The notes under the pieces: model-generated | The model's input: only the letters and a program-made list of their open reading frames with translations | What the model was told of the DNA's origin: nothing | Databases searched by the model: none | Shown here: positions 16,255-24,444 of the stretch, in pieces | How the letters are laid out: each line of letters opens with the position of its first letter | Numbering within the stretch: the first letter of the stretch is position 1 | From: Treponema sp. | GTDB lineage: Bacteria > Spirochaetota > Spirochaetia > Treponematales > Treponemataceae | DNA: 64,000 bases | NCBI GenBank assembly: GCA_017484285.1 | Contig: JAFUTH010000014.1 | Location: 62,001-126,000, forward strand | Reading direction: 5' to 3' | Program-made: the position numbers and the translations under genes

Positions 16255-18084
16255 CTACATCCTATCCAAATATGGCACAAGCACGAGATTCATCGCGTCT
16301 TTGAGGACTTGGAGCGTAGCGGCGGCTAAGGCGAGGCGGGCTTCTTTTAGCTCGGCGTTTTCTGCGCTCATAATCGGGCACTGCTGGTAGAACTTCGAGA
16401 AGAGTTTTGCGATGTCGTAGAGGTAGTTTGCCATGACCGAAGAATCCTTGTTCTCGGCGGCTCGCGCAACGGTTTCGGGGTATTCGCCCAATCGCTTGAC
16501 CAAATCCCATTCTTCGCCCACTTTGAGGAGTGAAGCGGCTTTTTCGGCATTTGCTGGCTTTGTTCCCTCGTCGCTAGCCTTTCGCAAAATTGAAGCGATT
16601 CGCGCACCCATGTACTGCAAATACGGGCCTGTGTTTCCGTTGAAACTCAAAGATTCTTGTGGATTAAACACCATGTCCTTAATCGGGCTGACCTGCAAGA
16701 GATAGTAATGCAAGGCGGCGAGCGCGACTTTTTCTGCCACCTCGTCCGCGTTTCCGACTTCTTCTTCGCGCCCTTTTTCTTTGATTGCTTTGAGCGCGTC
16801 GGCATGGAGCGAGTCAATCAAATCGTCCGCGTCAACGACCGTTCCCTCTCGGCTCTTCATTCGCCCGCTCGGAAGATTCACCAATCCGTACGCAAGATGA
16901 TAGAGTTTGTTCGCCCAATCGAAGCCGAGTTTTTTGAGAATGTAGAACAGCACCTTGAAGTGGAAATTCTGCTCGGTCGCAACGACATACACGAGTTCGT
17001 TGAACGCCCAGTCCGCGTGTCGGCTGATTGCCGTGCCGATGTCCTGCGTGATGTACACGCTCGTTCCGTCTTTTCGGAGCAAGACCTTTTCGTGGTCTTC
17101 ACCGTCTCTGCCTTTTCCAACGACTTCCGTGACATCAACGCGCACCGAGCCGTCTTCCGCTTTGAAGAACACGCCTTTTTCGAGTCCTTTTTGGATTTCG
17201 TCCTTGCCTTTAAGGTAGGTCTCGCTTTCAAAATAGAATTTGTCGAATGAAACGCCCGTGCGGTCGTAGGTTTCTTTTACGCCGCCAAATGTCCAGTCGT
17301 TCATCGTCTGCCAGAGTTTTCGCGTTTCTTCGTCGCCCGCTTCCCATTTTCTAAGCATTTCTTCCGCCATTTCTTGCGCTTCGGGATGTGCGGTTTCAGG
17401 CTTGTCTTTTTCACCCTTCAGATATTTGTCGAATTCAACATAGCACTGACCGACGAAGTGGTCGCCTTTCATGCCGAGCGTTTCTGGGGTGTCGCCGTTT
17501 GCCTCGTGGAAGAGCTTGTAGGCGAGCATTGACTTACAGATGTGGATTCCGCGGTTATTGATGAGGTCAACCTTAAAGACTTCCGCGCCCGCTTTTTTGA
17601 GGATTCGGCTGATTGACTCACCGAGCGCGTCGTTTCGCATGTGCCCCAAGTGAAGCGGCTTGTTCGTGTTCGGCGAAGAAAATTCCACCATGATTCGGCT
17701 TCCAGCCAAGTGCGGCTTTCCTTCGTTGTTCAGCGTGCCGTATTGTGTTCCCTCGGCTTCGATTTTTGAGAGAATTGACTTGACCGCGCCCGCTTTGTCC
17801 ATTTTGAGATTGATGTATGGACCGACCGCAAGCACTTCGCCGATTCCGTTTGCATTTTCGGAAGCGATTTTGGCGACTTCCTGCGCGATTTGCGGGGGCG
17901 CGATTCTTAAAGTCTTTGCGAACATGAACATGGGAGATCCGATGTCACCCATTTCGGGATTAGGTGAGGGCTGCACGACGATTTTTTCTGCCGTGACGGA
18001 TTCTGCGTCAATGTTCTTTTCTTTTATAATTTGGTTTACTGCGTCTGCTAAAAGCGTTTTAAACTGTGTTTTTACATCTGCCAT
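16255..18084 (-). CDS. argS: Arginyl-tRNA synthetase
   Basis: Class I aminoacyl-tRNA synthetase charging tRNA-Arg. The N-terminal Add-1 domain covers ~1-115. HLGH at residues 145-148 is the HIGH motif, the region around M409 in SGRMKSREG corresponds to KMSKS, and the C-terminal anticodon-binding helical domain starts near 480 (NGNTGPYLQYMGARI). The length of 609 aa is within the family range. A TATAAT box lies 9 bases before the start, inside one copy of a 31-bp direct repeat, so its promoter region has been duplicated. Confidence 0.96.
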   Translation of the reverse strand: MADVKTQFKTLLADAVNQIIKEKNIDAESVTAEKIVVQPSPNPEMGDIGSPMFMFAKTLRIAPPQIAQEVAKIASENANGIGEVLAVGPYINLKMDKAGAVKSILSKIEAEGTQYGTLNNEGKPHLAGSRIMVEFSSPNTNKPLHLGHMRNDALGESISRILKKAGAEVFKVDLINNRGIHICKSMLAYKLFHEANGDTPETLGMKGDHFVGQCYVEFDKYLKGEKDKPETAHPEAQEMAEEMLRKWEAGDEETRKLWQTMNDWTFGGVKETYDRTGVSFDKFYFESETYLKGKDEIQKGLEKGVFFKAEDGSVRVDVTEVVGKGRDGEDHEKVLLRKDGTSVYITQDIGTAISRHADWAFNELVYVVATEQNFHFKVLFYILKKLGFDWANKLYHLAYGLVNLPSGRMKSREGTVVDADDLIDSLHADALKAIKEKGREEEVGNADEVAEKVALAALHYYLLQVSPIKDMVFNPQESLSFNGNTGPYLQYMGARIASILRKASDEGTKPANAEKAASLLKVGEEWDLVKRLGEYPETVARAAENKDSSVMANYLYDIAKLFSKFYQQCPIMSAENAELKEARLALAAATLQVLKDAMNLVLVPYLDRM

Positions 18085-18093
18085 AATTTTAGT

Positions 18094-18124
18094 ATTATAG
18101 GAAAATCGGACGATAGTTTCTAGT
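18094..18124. repeat. 31-bp direct repeat, left copy (argS promoter region)
   Basis: Identical over 31 bp to 18700-18730; key segments are ATTATAGG, AAAATCGG and GATAGTTTCTAGT. On the minus strand it contains TATAAT just before argS. Confidence 0.9.
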
Positions 18125-18141
18125 GGAGAAAAAACAGTGAT

Positions 18142-18420
18142 TTAGCAGTAGAAACTGACTTCCCCGAATTTTTCTTTCCATTTTGAGATAATCTCAAAAC
18201 TTCGTCCTTCGATAAGACGCGTAATATTATTAAGTACTTGCTGTGGAATCTTTGAGTTGTTATTGCAGATGCTGCATTTTCCGTTTTTTGTTATCCAAAT
18301 TTTTGTGGCATTAGAAACAGGTCTGCCTTTTGCGATATGAACATGAACAGGTTCAAGTGGCTCATTTTCATTTGACCAGAAATATATCCAGTATGAACCG
18401 ACTTTAAAAATTTGCGGCAT
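18142..18420 (-). CDS. DUF4160-like protein
   Basis: A 92-aa protein with the DUF4160 pattern: IYFWSNENEPLEPVHVHIAKG, in which an aromatic segment and a PxHxH motif are followed by a short C-terminal helix. Such proteins are small, often found in pairs with another small gene and sometimes listed as toxin-antitoxin-like; no biochemical role is established to my knowledge. The start overlaps the upstream gene by 17 bp. The pair is bounded by 31-bp direct repeats. Confidence 0.65.
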   Translation of the reverse strand: MPQIFKVGSYWIYFWSNENEPLEPVHVHIAKGRPVSNATKIWITKNGKCSICNNNSKIPQQVLNNITRLIEGRSFEIISKWKEKFGEVSFYC

Positions 18421-18676
18421 TTAAGATTCCCCCGGTCTGTGAGAATTCAAGAATAAGATGTGCGACGGAATCCACTAACTCCCGAAAGTATGCCATTTCT
18501 GTCTCGGAGTAGCCTGAAATATCAGCCCATTTTTGCGCGGGTAAAATGCACCTTGCGTTATGAAAACCGTCTTTTTCATCGGGGGTTTCGATATAGACCT
18601 CAACCGTGCCGTCCGTTTTCATTTCTGAATGAGTAATTTCCGTGTCATCATTTAATGTCATAAAAGGATACATCAT
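18404..18676 (-). CDS. Small acidic partner of the DUF4160-like protein
   Basis: A 90-aa acidic protein of unknown family (MMYPFMTLNDDTEITHSE). It has a beta-rich N-terminal half (VEVYIETP) and a helical C-terminal half. It is the first gene of a two-gene cassette; the second gene overlaps its end by 17 bp. A minus-strand TATAAT in the right direct repeat (18705-18700) lies about 24 bases upstream and probably drives the pair. Confidence 0.6.
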   Translation of the reverse strand: MMYPFMTLNDDTEITHSEMKTDGTVEVYIETPDEKDGFHNARCILPAQKWADISGYSETEMAYFRELVDSVAHLILEFSQTGGILNAANF

Positions 18677-18699
18677 AGTATTGTCCTTATTCTTCTGTC

Positions 18700-18730
18700 A
18701 TTATAGGAAAATCGGACGATAGTTTCTAGT
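18700..18730. repeat. 31-bp direct repeat, right copy
   Basis: Perfect second copy of 18094-18124, 606 bp away. The two copies enclose the DUF4160 cassette and each carries a TATAAT facing left. Confidence 0.9.
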
Positions 18731-18800
18731 AGAGCAATTCTGCAACGGGGGGGCTTCCGTTTCGCTTGTCAGCCAAATCTTTTTTAGGCGAGCAGCAGGG

Positions 18801-19130
18801 TTATAAATCGTCCATCGTGTGCATTGTTTTTGCGATTTCAAGGAGTAATTTTTTATCGTGCGGTGAAAGCGTAGAAAAATAGTGGATGAGTGTGTGCATA
18901 TCGGAATCTGGGGCTGCACCGTCTTTCGCTGGATTTCCTTCAACAAGCCATTCGACTGAAACACCGAGAACTTTTGCGAGCCGAACTGCAATGTCTGCCG
19001 CAGGCATACAGCCACGTGAGCCAACATACGTGTCCATCGCATGTTTTGTAATTCCTGCTTGTTTTGCGACTTCCTTGTCAAGCAATCCTAGATATTCAAT
19101 TTGTTCCCGAAGCCTTGTTCTGAAATCCAT
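18801..19130 (-). CDS. XRE-family transcriptional regulator
   Basis: A 109-aa DNA-binding protein with a Cro/CI-type helix-turn-helix at residues ~8-65 (KEVAKQAGITKHAMDTYVGS, then AVRLAKVLGVSVEWLVEG). The C-terminal ~40 residues form helices (LSPHDKKLLLEIAKTM), probably for dimerisation. It is transcribed away from the envelope operon that starts at 19304. The shared control region contains three ACTATAGT palindromes, the nearest only 15 bp from its start codon, which suggests autoregulation and control of the operon. Confidence 0.88.
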   Translation of the reverse strand: MDFRTRLREQIEYLGLLDKEVAKQAGITKHAMDTYVGSRGCMPAADIAVRLAKVLGVSVEWLVEGNPAKDGAAPDSDMHTLIHYFSTLSPHDKKLLLEIAKTMHTMDDL

Positions 19131-19144
19131 AGACTTAGGATAGC

Positions 19145-19248
19145 ACTATAGTACGATTCGTTTTCTTGACGGTAGGATTAAAGTAGAATAAAATTAAGAT
19201 AGTAATAATACTATAGTCATATTATTTACGGGTAAGTACGACTATAGT
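19145..19248. promoter_or_regulatory. Three ACTATAGT palindromes (probable XRE operators)
   Basis: Perfect 8-bp palindromes ACTATAGT occur at 19145-19152, 19210-19217 and 19241-19248. The first lies upstream of the plus-strand -35 box and next to the XRE start. The second lies just downstream of the plus-strand -10 box, close to the expected transcription start. The third is 31 bp further, about three helical turns. A repressor bound here would block both directions. Confidence 0.65.
19166..19194 (+). promoter_or_regulatory. Promoter of the caspase envelope operon
   Basis: TTGACG (19166-19171), exactly 17 bp, then TAAAAT (19189-19194). It is flanked by ACTATAGT palindromes on both sides. Confidence 0.7.
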
Positions 19249-19303
19249 AGATTATGGGGATTTGATATGAAAAAATTGCTTCTCGGCAATTGAGGCGGGG
19301 CTT

Positions 19304-20287
19304 ATGAAACAGCTTCTTGTCGTTTTTTTTTCGTTTGTCTCTGCATTTTGCTTTTCTGCCGAAGTCCCGTCTTGGCTTACGAGACCTGAAAACGAATATC
19401 CTACTTCACACTTCATTCGTGCAATTGGTGAAGGTGCGAGTCTCAAACAGGCACAAAATTCTGCACTTTCAGCGATTTCTTTGTATTTTGATGCAAAAAC
19501 TGAAGTGCTCACGCAGACACTTAAGGAATCAAAATCTGTTCTTGAAGGTGCGGTTTCTTCTTTTTCAACAAATCAGTCATACTCACAGATTTCAAATATT
19601 AGTTCGACTGCGGATTTTTTTTGTGTGAACTTTTCTGAGAGCTATTATAGCGAAAAAACGGGAAGATATTCTGTTCTCGCATATATCAACAAAAAGGATG
19701 CTTCGAAAATCTATAGAGATAGAATTTCTTATTTGATGAGTACGATTTACTCCTGCCAACAGTATGCAAAAGATGAAAAAGAAACTTTTTCGGCATCTCA
19801 GGCACTGCATAAGGCGATAAAACTCTCCGAACTTACAAGAAAATATATCGATGCGGAAATGACAATTGTTCCGTCTGACGTGGGAAACTATCAGTCTGAG
19901 CTTGCTGCGATAAATACTATTACTGAGATGTATACAAATCTTAAAAAACAGATGACTTTTTCAGTTGTGATGACGAAGAATGATGTCCGCTATGGTGGAG
20001 TTTTTACCACGATTTCCTCGATTCTTTCAGAGCGGGGGTATTCATATTCGCTTGCGAATTCTAACTATAAAATTGAGATGGATATTTCCAGCGTTGAAGA
20101 ACATGCGCCCGCAGGGGAATTTGTCCGTCCTTCGATTACGATTCTTGTGGTGAATAATGCGGGGAACGGAGTCTACACGTACTCCAAAAATTTTTCAAAA
20201 ATCGGTGGAAAAACACTTGAACAGGCATATTCTCGCTCATCATCAAAAATTAGCGCGGATTTGAAAGAAAATTTTCTTGCGGAATAG
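19304..20287 (+). CDS. Secreted LPP20-like protein
   Basis: A 327-aa exported protein; signal peptide at ~1-18 (MKQLLVVFFSFVSAFCFSA). Residues ~20-120 (PSWLTRPENEYP, FIRAIGEGASLKQAQNSALS) have the pattern of LPP20/FlgT-type domains found in envelope lipoproteins. The rest has mixed alpha/beta segments and an apparent second alpha/beta domain (KKQMTFSVVMTKNDVRYGG). There is no lipobox, so it is probably periplasmic. It is the first gene of an operon with the LpoB-like and caspase genes (9 bp and 2 bp gaps). The ribosome site GAGGCGGGG supports the start. Confidence 0.6.
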   Translation: MKQLLVVFFSFVSAFCFSAEVPSWLTRPENEYPTSHFIRAIGEGASLKQAQNSALSAISLYFDAKTEVLTQTLKESKSVLEGAVSSFSTNQSYSQISNISSTADFFCVNFSESYYSEKTGRYSVLAYINKKDASKIYRDRISYLMSTIYSCQQYAKDEKETFSASQALHKAIKLSELTRKYIDAEMTIVPSDVGNYQSELAAINTITEMYTNLKKQMTFSVVMTKNDVRYGGVFTTISSILSERGYSYSLANSNYKIEMDISSVEEHAPAGEFVRPSITILVVNNAGNGVYTYSKNFSKIGGKTLEQAYSRSSSKISADLKENFLAE

Positions 20288-20296
20288 GAGCATACT

Positions 20297-21319
20297 ATGA
20301 AAAAATCAATTGTTATCGGGGCTTTTGTTGCAATTTTATCAGTTTTCCCGTCTTTTGCGAAAGATTTGTCTTTGGAGCAAACTTTGGCACAGGCGGCGGC
20401 TAAAATCAGCGACTCGATTGACGGAAAGGTCAAGACCGTTGCCGTGCTTGATATTCGGAGTGAATACTGGGCTTTAAGCGATTACATCGTCTCACTTTTG
20501 AATGATGAATTTGCGAACACTTTTACGCAGACGAATGTGGCGGAACGGGATGAATACTCGCTTGCGCTCATTCAGCAAGAATCGGACTATCAGCTTTCGG
20601 GAGCGGTGAGTGATGAGACGATTCAAGAAATTGGCGCGGCACTGGGAGCGGATTGTATCGTGCTTGGTAACATGGAGAGTGTTTCGGGTGGTTGGCAGCT
20701 GATTCTTCGTGCTTCGACCGTTGAGACAAAGAAAGTCCTTGTCTCTTGGCGCGGAAAAGTGAGCAGCAAAGAAAAAGAAGTGAAATTCCAGATTGAAAAG
20801 TCAAAAAAATCGGCACGACCGAAGATTGAAGTGCAAAAGCCCGCTAGCCCTCTCGCTTCCGTTTCCTCTTCTAATAACACAAATGCGGCTTCAAACAGCA
20901 ATTCCAGTGCGAATGTTCTTACCGTCACTGCCAGCATGATAAATGAGCGGGGCGAAGATGTGTCTGTTTTGCACCCCGGTGATGTGATTCGTTTTCGGGT
21001 GAGCGCAAGCCAAACTGCGTATCTTGCCATTCTGTGTACTGACGCACGAGGTGAAGAAGAATGGTTACCTCTACAAAACAGCAGAATTATTGTGGGTGAA
21101 AGTCGAATTTTCCCAGACCTCCCAGGCGCGAAACTTCGTGTTCAAGACGGCGTTTTTGGTGGTGAGAGCGTGACTATTTTTGCGTCTGTCGTAAAGGATG
21201 ATTTGCCTAACCAAGCGAATGTGATGGAAGTGCAGTATAGAACGCTTGGATTGGAGTTTGGGGCTGAGGGGAATCATGGCACAGCGGAAACCGTTATTCG
21301 GTATCGGGTGGAGAGGTAG
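20297..21319 (+). CDS. LpoB/CsgG-like protein with DUF4384 domain
   Basis: A 340-aa exported protein with a signal peptide at 1-21. Residues ~40-170 match the LpoB/CsgG-type nucleotide-binding-like fold (VKTVAVLDIRSEYWALSDYI, ALGADCIVLGNM, LILRASTVETKKVLVSW). A low-complexity Asn/Ser linker follows (~195-215). The C-terminal ~120 residues look like DUF4384 (GDVIRFRVSASQTAYLAILC, GEEEWLPLQN), a domain that often occurs with caspase-like proteins. It lies between the LPP20-like and caspase genes in one operon, 2 bp before the caspase start. A role as envelope sensor or adaptor of the protease is an inference. Confidence 0.7.
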   Translation: MKKSIVIGAFVAILSVFPSFAKDLSLEQTLAQAAAKISDSIDGKVKTVAVLDIRSEYWALSDYIVSLLNDEFANTFTQTNVAERDEYSLALIQQESDYQLSGAVSDETIQEIGAALGADCIVLGNMESVSGGWQLILRASTVETKKVLVSWRGKVSSKEKEVKFQIEKSKKSARPKIEVQKPASPLASVSSSNNTNAASNSNSSANVLTVTASMINERGEDVSVLHPGDVIRFRVSASQTAYLAILCTDARGEEEWLPLQNSRIIVGESRIFPDLPGAKLRVQDGVFGGESVTIFASVVKDDLPNQANVMEVQYRTLGLEFGAEGNHGTAETVIRYRVER

Positions 21320-21321
21320 AA

Positions 21322-23433
21322 ATGAAAAAAAATGGAAAGATTTTTGCAGTTATAATTACTTTTCTCGTTAGTTACCAACTCTTTGCAGCAGAAAATGCAA
21401 GTCGAAAGGCACTTCTCATAGCGAATGCGGATTATACAACTGTTGGAAAACTTGTTACTCCGATAAAAGAAGCAGATGACCTAAAAAGCACACTTGAAAC
21501 ACTTGGTTTTTCTGTCACAATTCTGAAAAACGCTTCGCTTGAAAAAATGCAGGATGCCGTTGAAGATTTCGGTCTCGCCCTTGAAAATTTGGGAACTGAC
21601 GGAATTGGATTTTTTCATTATGGCGGTCATGCGGTACAAGTGAACGGAATTAACTATCTGATTCCTACGAATGCGGATATTACCGATGAGCGACGAGTAA
21701 AAACGCGGGCGTTAGATGTGAATGATGTTATGGAGAACATGAAAGCGGAGACGAATATCGTAATCCTTGATGCTTGCCGTAACAATCCGCTCGCTTCTAG
21801 TGGGCGAAGTGCGAGCAGAGGTCTTGTCCTCACATCTGTTCGACCGAAGAATTCTATCATCGTCTATTCTGCGCAACCGAATTCCGTCGCAAAAGACGGG
21901 CTTTTCACGCCGATTCTCACAAAGAAACTGTTGGAGCAAAAGGAACTTTCAGAGATTCTGCTTGAAGTCCGTAGTGAAGTTCTTGTTAAGACAAACTATG
22001 CTCAGAATCCAGGAAACTATGACGAACGAACAAAGAAGATTTATCTTGCGGGATATGCGAAAAACCGACAGCCGACTGCTTCTGATTTAAAGGTGGCAAA
22101 AGAATATTATACACTTGGTCAAGAGGCATTTAGTGCCAAAGCGTATGAAAAAGCAGTTGGCTATTATCAAAAAGCTGCGGATATAGGGGTGGCTGAAGCA
22201 CAATATTCACTCGGAAAGTGCTACTACGAAGGTTACGGTGTTACACAAAATTATGAAGAAGCATTTGACTTATTTTTTAAAGCCGCTACTCAAGGAAATG
22301 CTGATGGGGAAAATGGAGTTGGAAGATGTTATTATCATGGAAAGGGTGTACCACAAAATTACGCTAAGGCATTGGAATGGGTTCATAAAGCTGCTGCATC
22401 GGGAAATCTAAAAGCGTATGTAACTTTGGGGAATTTTTATAGCGATGGTTTTGCTGTGCCGCAAGATTATGCAAAATCGTTTGAATACTATCAGAAAGCC
22501 GCTGACCAAGACGATGTTGACGGGCAATATTGTGTTGGTGTTCGGTATTATCTTGGTGCGGAAGGTGTTTCGCAAGATTATGAAAAAGCGTTTTATTGGC
22601 TTTCAAGAGCGGCAGAGCACGGAGATGCCGAGGCTCAGCATTTAGTTGGATTAATGTATTATAATGGTGAATATGTTTTGCAAGATTATAAAAAAGCGTT
22701 CGAATGGTATTTGAAATCTGCCGAGAGTGGATATTCATATTCACAGTATAATGTTGCATATATGTATTACAACGGTGAAAGCGTCTTGCAGGATTATAAA
22801 AAAGCGTTTGAGTGGTATAAAAAATCTGCCGAACAGGGGAATGCTCTGGCTCAAAACGATTTAGGCATTATGTATTGCAACGGTGAAAGCGTCTCACAGG
22901 ATTATAAAAAGGCGTTTGAGTGGTTTTTGAAATCTGCTGAACAGGGGAATGATCTGGCTCAAAACAATCTAGGCATTATGTATGAAAACGGTAGAGGAGT
23001 CTCAAAAGATTATAAAAAGGCATTTAATTGGTATTCAAAGGCCGCCGAGCAAGAAAATTCTGTTTCGCAGTGTAATATTGGTGACATGTATTTTAGTGGC
23101 AAGGGGGTTACACAAGATTATAAAAAAGCATTTGAGTGGTATCAGAAGTCTGCTGAACTGGGCAATGCTAAAGCGCAATACATGCTCGGCTACATGCATG
23201 GCGGCGGGTATCAGCATGTAGGGATTTCGTATCATAATGAGCTTGCATGTTCGTGGTTTAAAAAATCTGCTGCACAAGGGTATGACAAGGCGCAATACAG
23301 GCTTGGTATGATGTATGAATACGGTTCTGGGACTGGGGTAGGAATAGATTTTGAAAAGGCAAAAGAATGGTTCAAAAAAGCTGCCGCTCAAGGGCATGAA
23401 GAGGCAAAAAAAGAATTGGAAAAACTTAAATAG
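21322..23433 (+). CDS. Secreted caspase-like protease with Sel1 repeats
   Basis: A 703-aa exported protein with a signal peptide at 1-23. Residues ~27-245 are a C14 caspase-like domain with the catalytic dyad H103 (HYGGHA) and C152 (LDACRNNP), and the DYTTVGKLVTPIKEADDL start typical of bacterial metacaspase-like proteins. After a short helical region, 11 full Sel1 repeats of about 36 residues and one partial repeat run to the C-terminus, forming a superhelical protein-binding scaffold. Both active-site residues are intact, so it should be catalytic; substrates are unknown. Its position in an operon with an LpoB-like and an LPP20-like protein, and the signal peptide, point to an envelope function rather than cytoplasmic cell death. 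Confidence 0.88.
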   Translation: MKKNGKIFAVIITFLVSYQLFAAENASRKALLIANADYTTVGKLVTPIKEADDLKSTLETLGFSVTILKNASLEKMQDAVEDFGLALENLGTDGIGFFHYGGHAVQVNGINYLIPTNADITDERRVKTRALDVNDVMENMKAETNIVILDACRNNPLASSGRSASRGLVLTSVRPKNSIIVYSAQPNSVAKDGLFTPILTKKLLEQKELSEILLEVRSEVLVKTNYAQNPGNYDERTKKIYLAGYAKNRQPTASDLKVAKEYYTLGQEAFSAKAYEKAVGYYQKAADIGVAEAQYSLGKCYYEGYGVTQNYEEAFDLFFKAATQGNADGENGVGRCYYHGKGVPQNYAKALEWVHKAAASGNLKAYVTLGNFYSDGFAVPQDYAKSFEYYQKAADQDDVDGQYCVGVRYYLGAEGVSQDYEKAFYWLSRAAEHGDAEAQHLVGLMYYNGEYVLQDYKKAFEWYLKSAESGYSYSQYNVAYMYYNGESVLQDYKKAFEWYKKSAEQGNALAQNDLGIMYCNGESVSQDYKKAFEWFLKSAEQGNDLAQNNLGIMYENGRGVSKDYKKAFNWYSKAAEQENSVSQCNIGDMYFSGKGVTQDYKKAFEWYQKSAELGNAKAQYMLGYMHGGGYQHVGISYHNELACSWFKKSAAQGYDKAQYRLGMMYEYGSGTGVGIDFEKAKEWFKKAAAQGHEEAKKELEKLK
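22624..23163 (+). repeat. Tandem 108-bp Sel1 units with high DNA similarity
   Basis: Five consecutive 108-bp units inside the caspase gene share long identical stretches such as GATTATAAAAA(A/G)GC(G/A)TTTGA. The DNA similarity exceeds that needed to keep the protein motif and suggests recent unit duplication. Confidence 0.6.
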
Positions 23434-23503
23434 ATTTTCTGTGTAAAAAGGTCATAAGTTCAATGTTGTTTGTGACTAAAAATATATTTTAGGAGGTTTC
23501 CTT

Positions 23504-23998
23504 ATGGAAAATGAAAAGAAAGAAGGTGGTATTAATTTAGAAGAATTTATGCTTCGTCAATTGGACTTGTCTTTGGAAATGAAGAGTCGATTGGAAACTA
23601 AGGCGACAGGATATTTGGCTGTAGTTGCCTTGATATTAGGGCTTGTATTCCAAATCATCACTAGTGATGTAAGTTCAACTGAATGCTTGCTGTTCTTTTT
23701 CTGTAAAGCTACAGTTGCGGTTGGTACTATCATTGTGATTATTTGCGCAGTAATGTTATTTCCTCGGCGAATAGGATATTTCTCTTCAAAGTGGCTTTCA
23801 GATATCTATGCTGATAAAAACAGTCAGAAAAAATCAGCAAGAGAAAAGCGAATATTGACAGAAAATCAAAGACATATAGATACAAATGGAGATTCAATAC
23901 GAATACAGGGTATTTTAAACATAGTGGTTTCTATTTTTATGTTTATCATGCTTGTTTTATTTGTTATTGATAATGGCTTGGTTTTGAAACTAATGTGA
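23504..23998 (+). CDS. Small membrane protein with three TM segments
   Basis: A 164-aa protein with no recognised family. A charged N-terminal helix (EEFMLRQLDLSLEMKSRLETKA) leads into TM1 (~35-54), then TM2 (~62-86), a charged cytoplasmic segment (~90-133) and TM3 (~136-160). This topology, with a helix rich in charges before two close TMs, is reminiscent of the small TM proteins of nucleotide-signal defence systems (SLATT/Pycsar-TM type), but no diagnostic motif proves that. A strong ribosome site AGGAGG precedes the ATG. It lies 70 bp after the caspase gene with no clear terminator between, and 8 bp before the next gene. Confidence 0.55.
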   Translation: MENEKKEGGINLEEFMLRQLDLSLEMKSRLETKATGYLAVVALILGLVFQIITSDVSSTECLLFFFCKATVAVGTIIVIICAVMLFPRRIGYFSSKWLSDIYADKNSQKKSAREKRILTENQRHIDTNGDSIRIQGILNIVVSIFMFIMLVLFVIDNGLVLKLM

Positions 23999-24006
23999 GG
24001 TGAAAT

Positions 24007-24444
24007 ATGAAAAAAACTAAAGTAAATTCAATTAAATTGGGCGATACATTGTATATTAATCTTGACTATGATTCTGATGTCAACACAATTATTTTGGCAC
24101 TTAATCGAAAGTATACGATTGAAATTAAGAATGGCGGAGTCCCAAAACTCCGACAGTATGCTGCTCTTGATGATATTTCATCTTTAGCTCCTTTTACGAA
24201 AACCGTTTCTCCATTTAGTCTTCTCGCATATCTTCAGAATCCATGTTATGAATCTCGTCCTTCGCTAGCTATGTTACAAACAGTTGGGTTAGATGAAAAG
24301 TCCTTAAATGTACTACGGGCTGCTGTACGAAGAAGACCTAATTCTATAAAAGGTTCTTTTAGAAATAAAAAAACTTTTAGGAGTAAAAGAAATAGAACAA
24401 AATTTATAGTTTCTCGTAATGGACTAGACAGTGGGAATAAATGA
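24007..24444 (+). CDS. Unknown basic protein paired with the membrane protein
   Basis: A 145-aa protein without recognised domains. The N-terminal half is beta-rich (IKLGDTLYINLDYDSDVNTI). A helical part follows (SLAMLQTVGLDEKSLNVLRAAVRR). The tail is very basic (RNKKTFRSKRNRTK), which could bind nucleic acid or membrane lipid. The ribosome site GAGGTG lies before the ATG, and the gene starts 8 bp after the membrane protein gene, so the two are co-translated. The 180 bp downstream hold no gene that I can support. Confidence 0.5.
   Translation: MKKTKVNSIKLGDTLYINLDYDSDVNTIILALNRKYTIEIKNGGVPKLRQYAALDDISSLAPFTKTVSPFSLLAYLQNPCYESRPSLAMLQTVGLDEKSLNVLRAAVRRRPNSIKGSFRNKKTFRSKRNRTKFIVSRNGLDSGNK

Noticed and set aside
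19267-19293. 8-codon frame MKKLLLGN before the LPP20-like gene as a leader peptide
   Set aside because: Too short, no regulatory codon run or attenuator hairpin; probably chance or a decayed start.
22100-23433. CRISPR-like periodicity in the caspase gene
   Set aside because: The 108-bp period is the Sel1 protein repeat in a single open frame, with no spacer structure.
21322-23433. Caspase gene as a CBASS or type III CRISPR-associated effector
   Set aside because: It has a signal peptide, and no cyclase, CARF or CRISPR genes are near.
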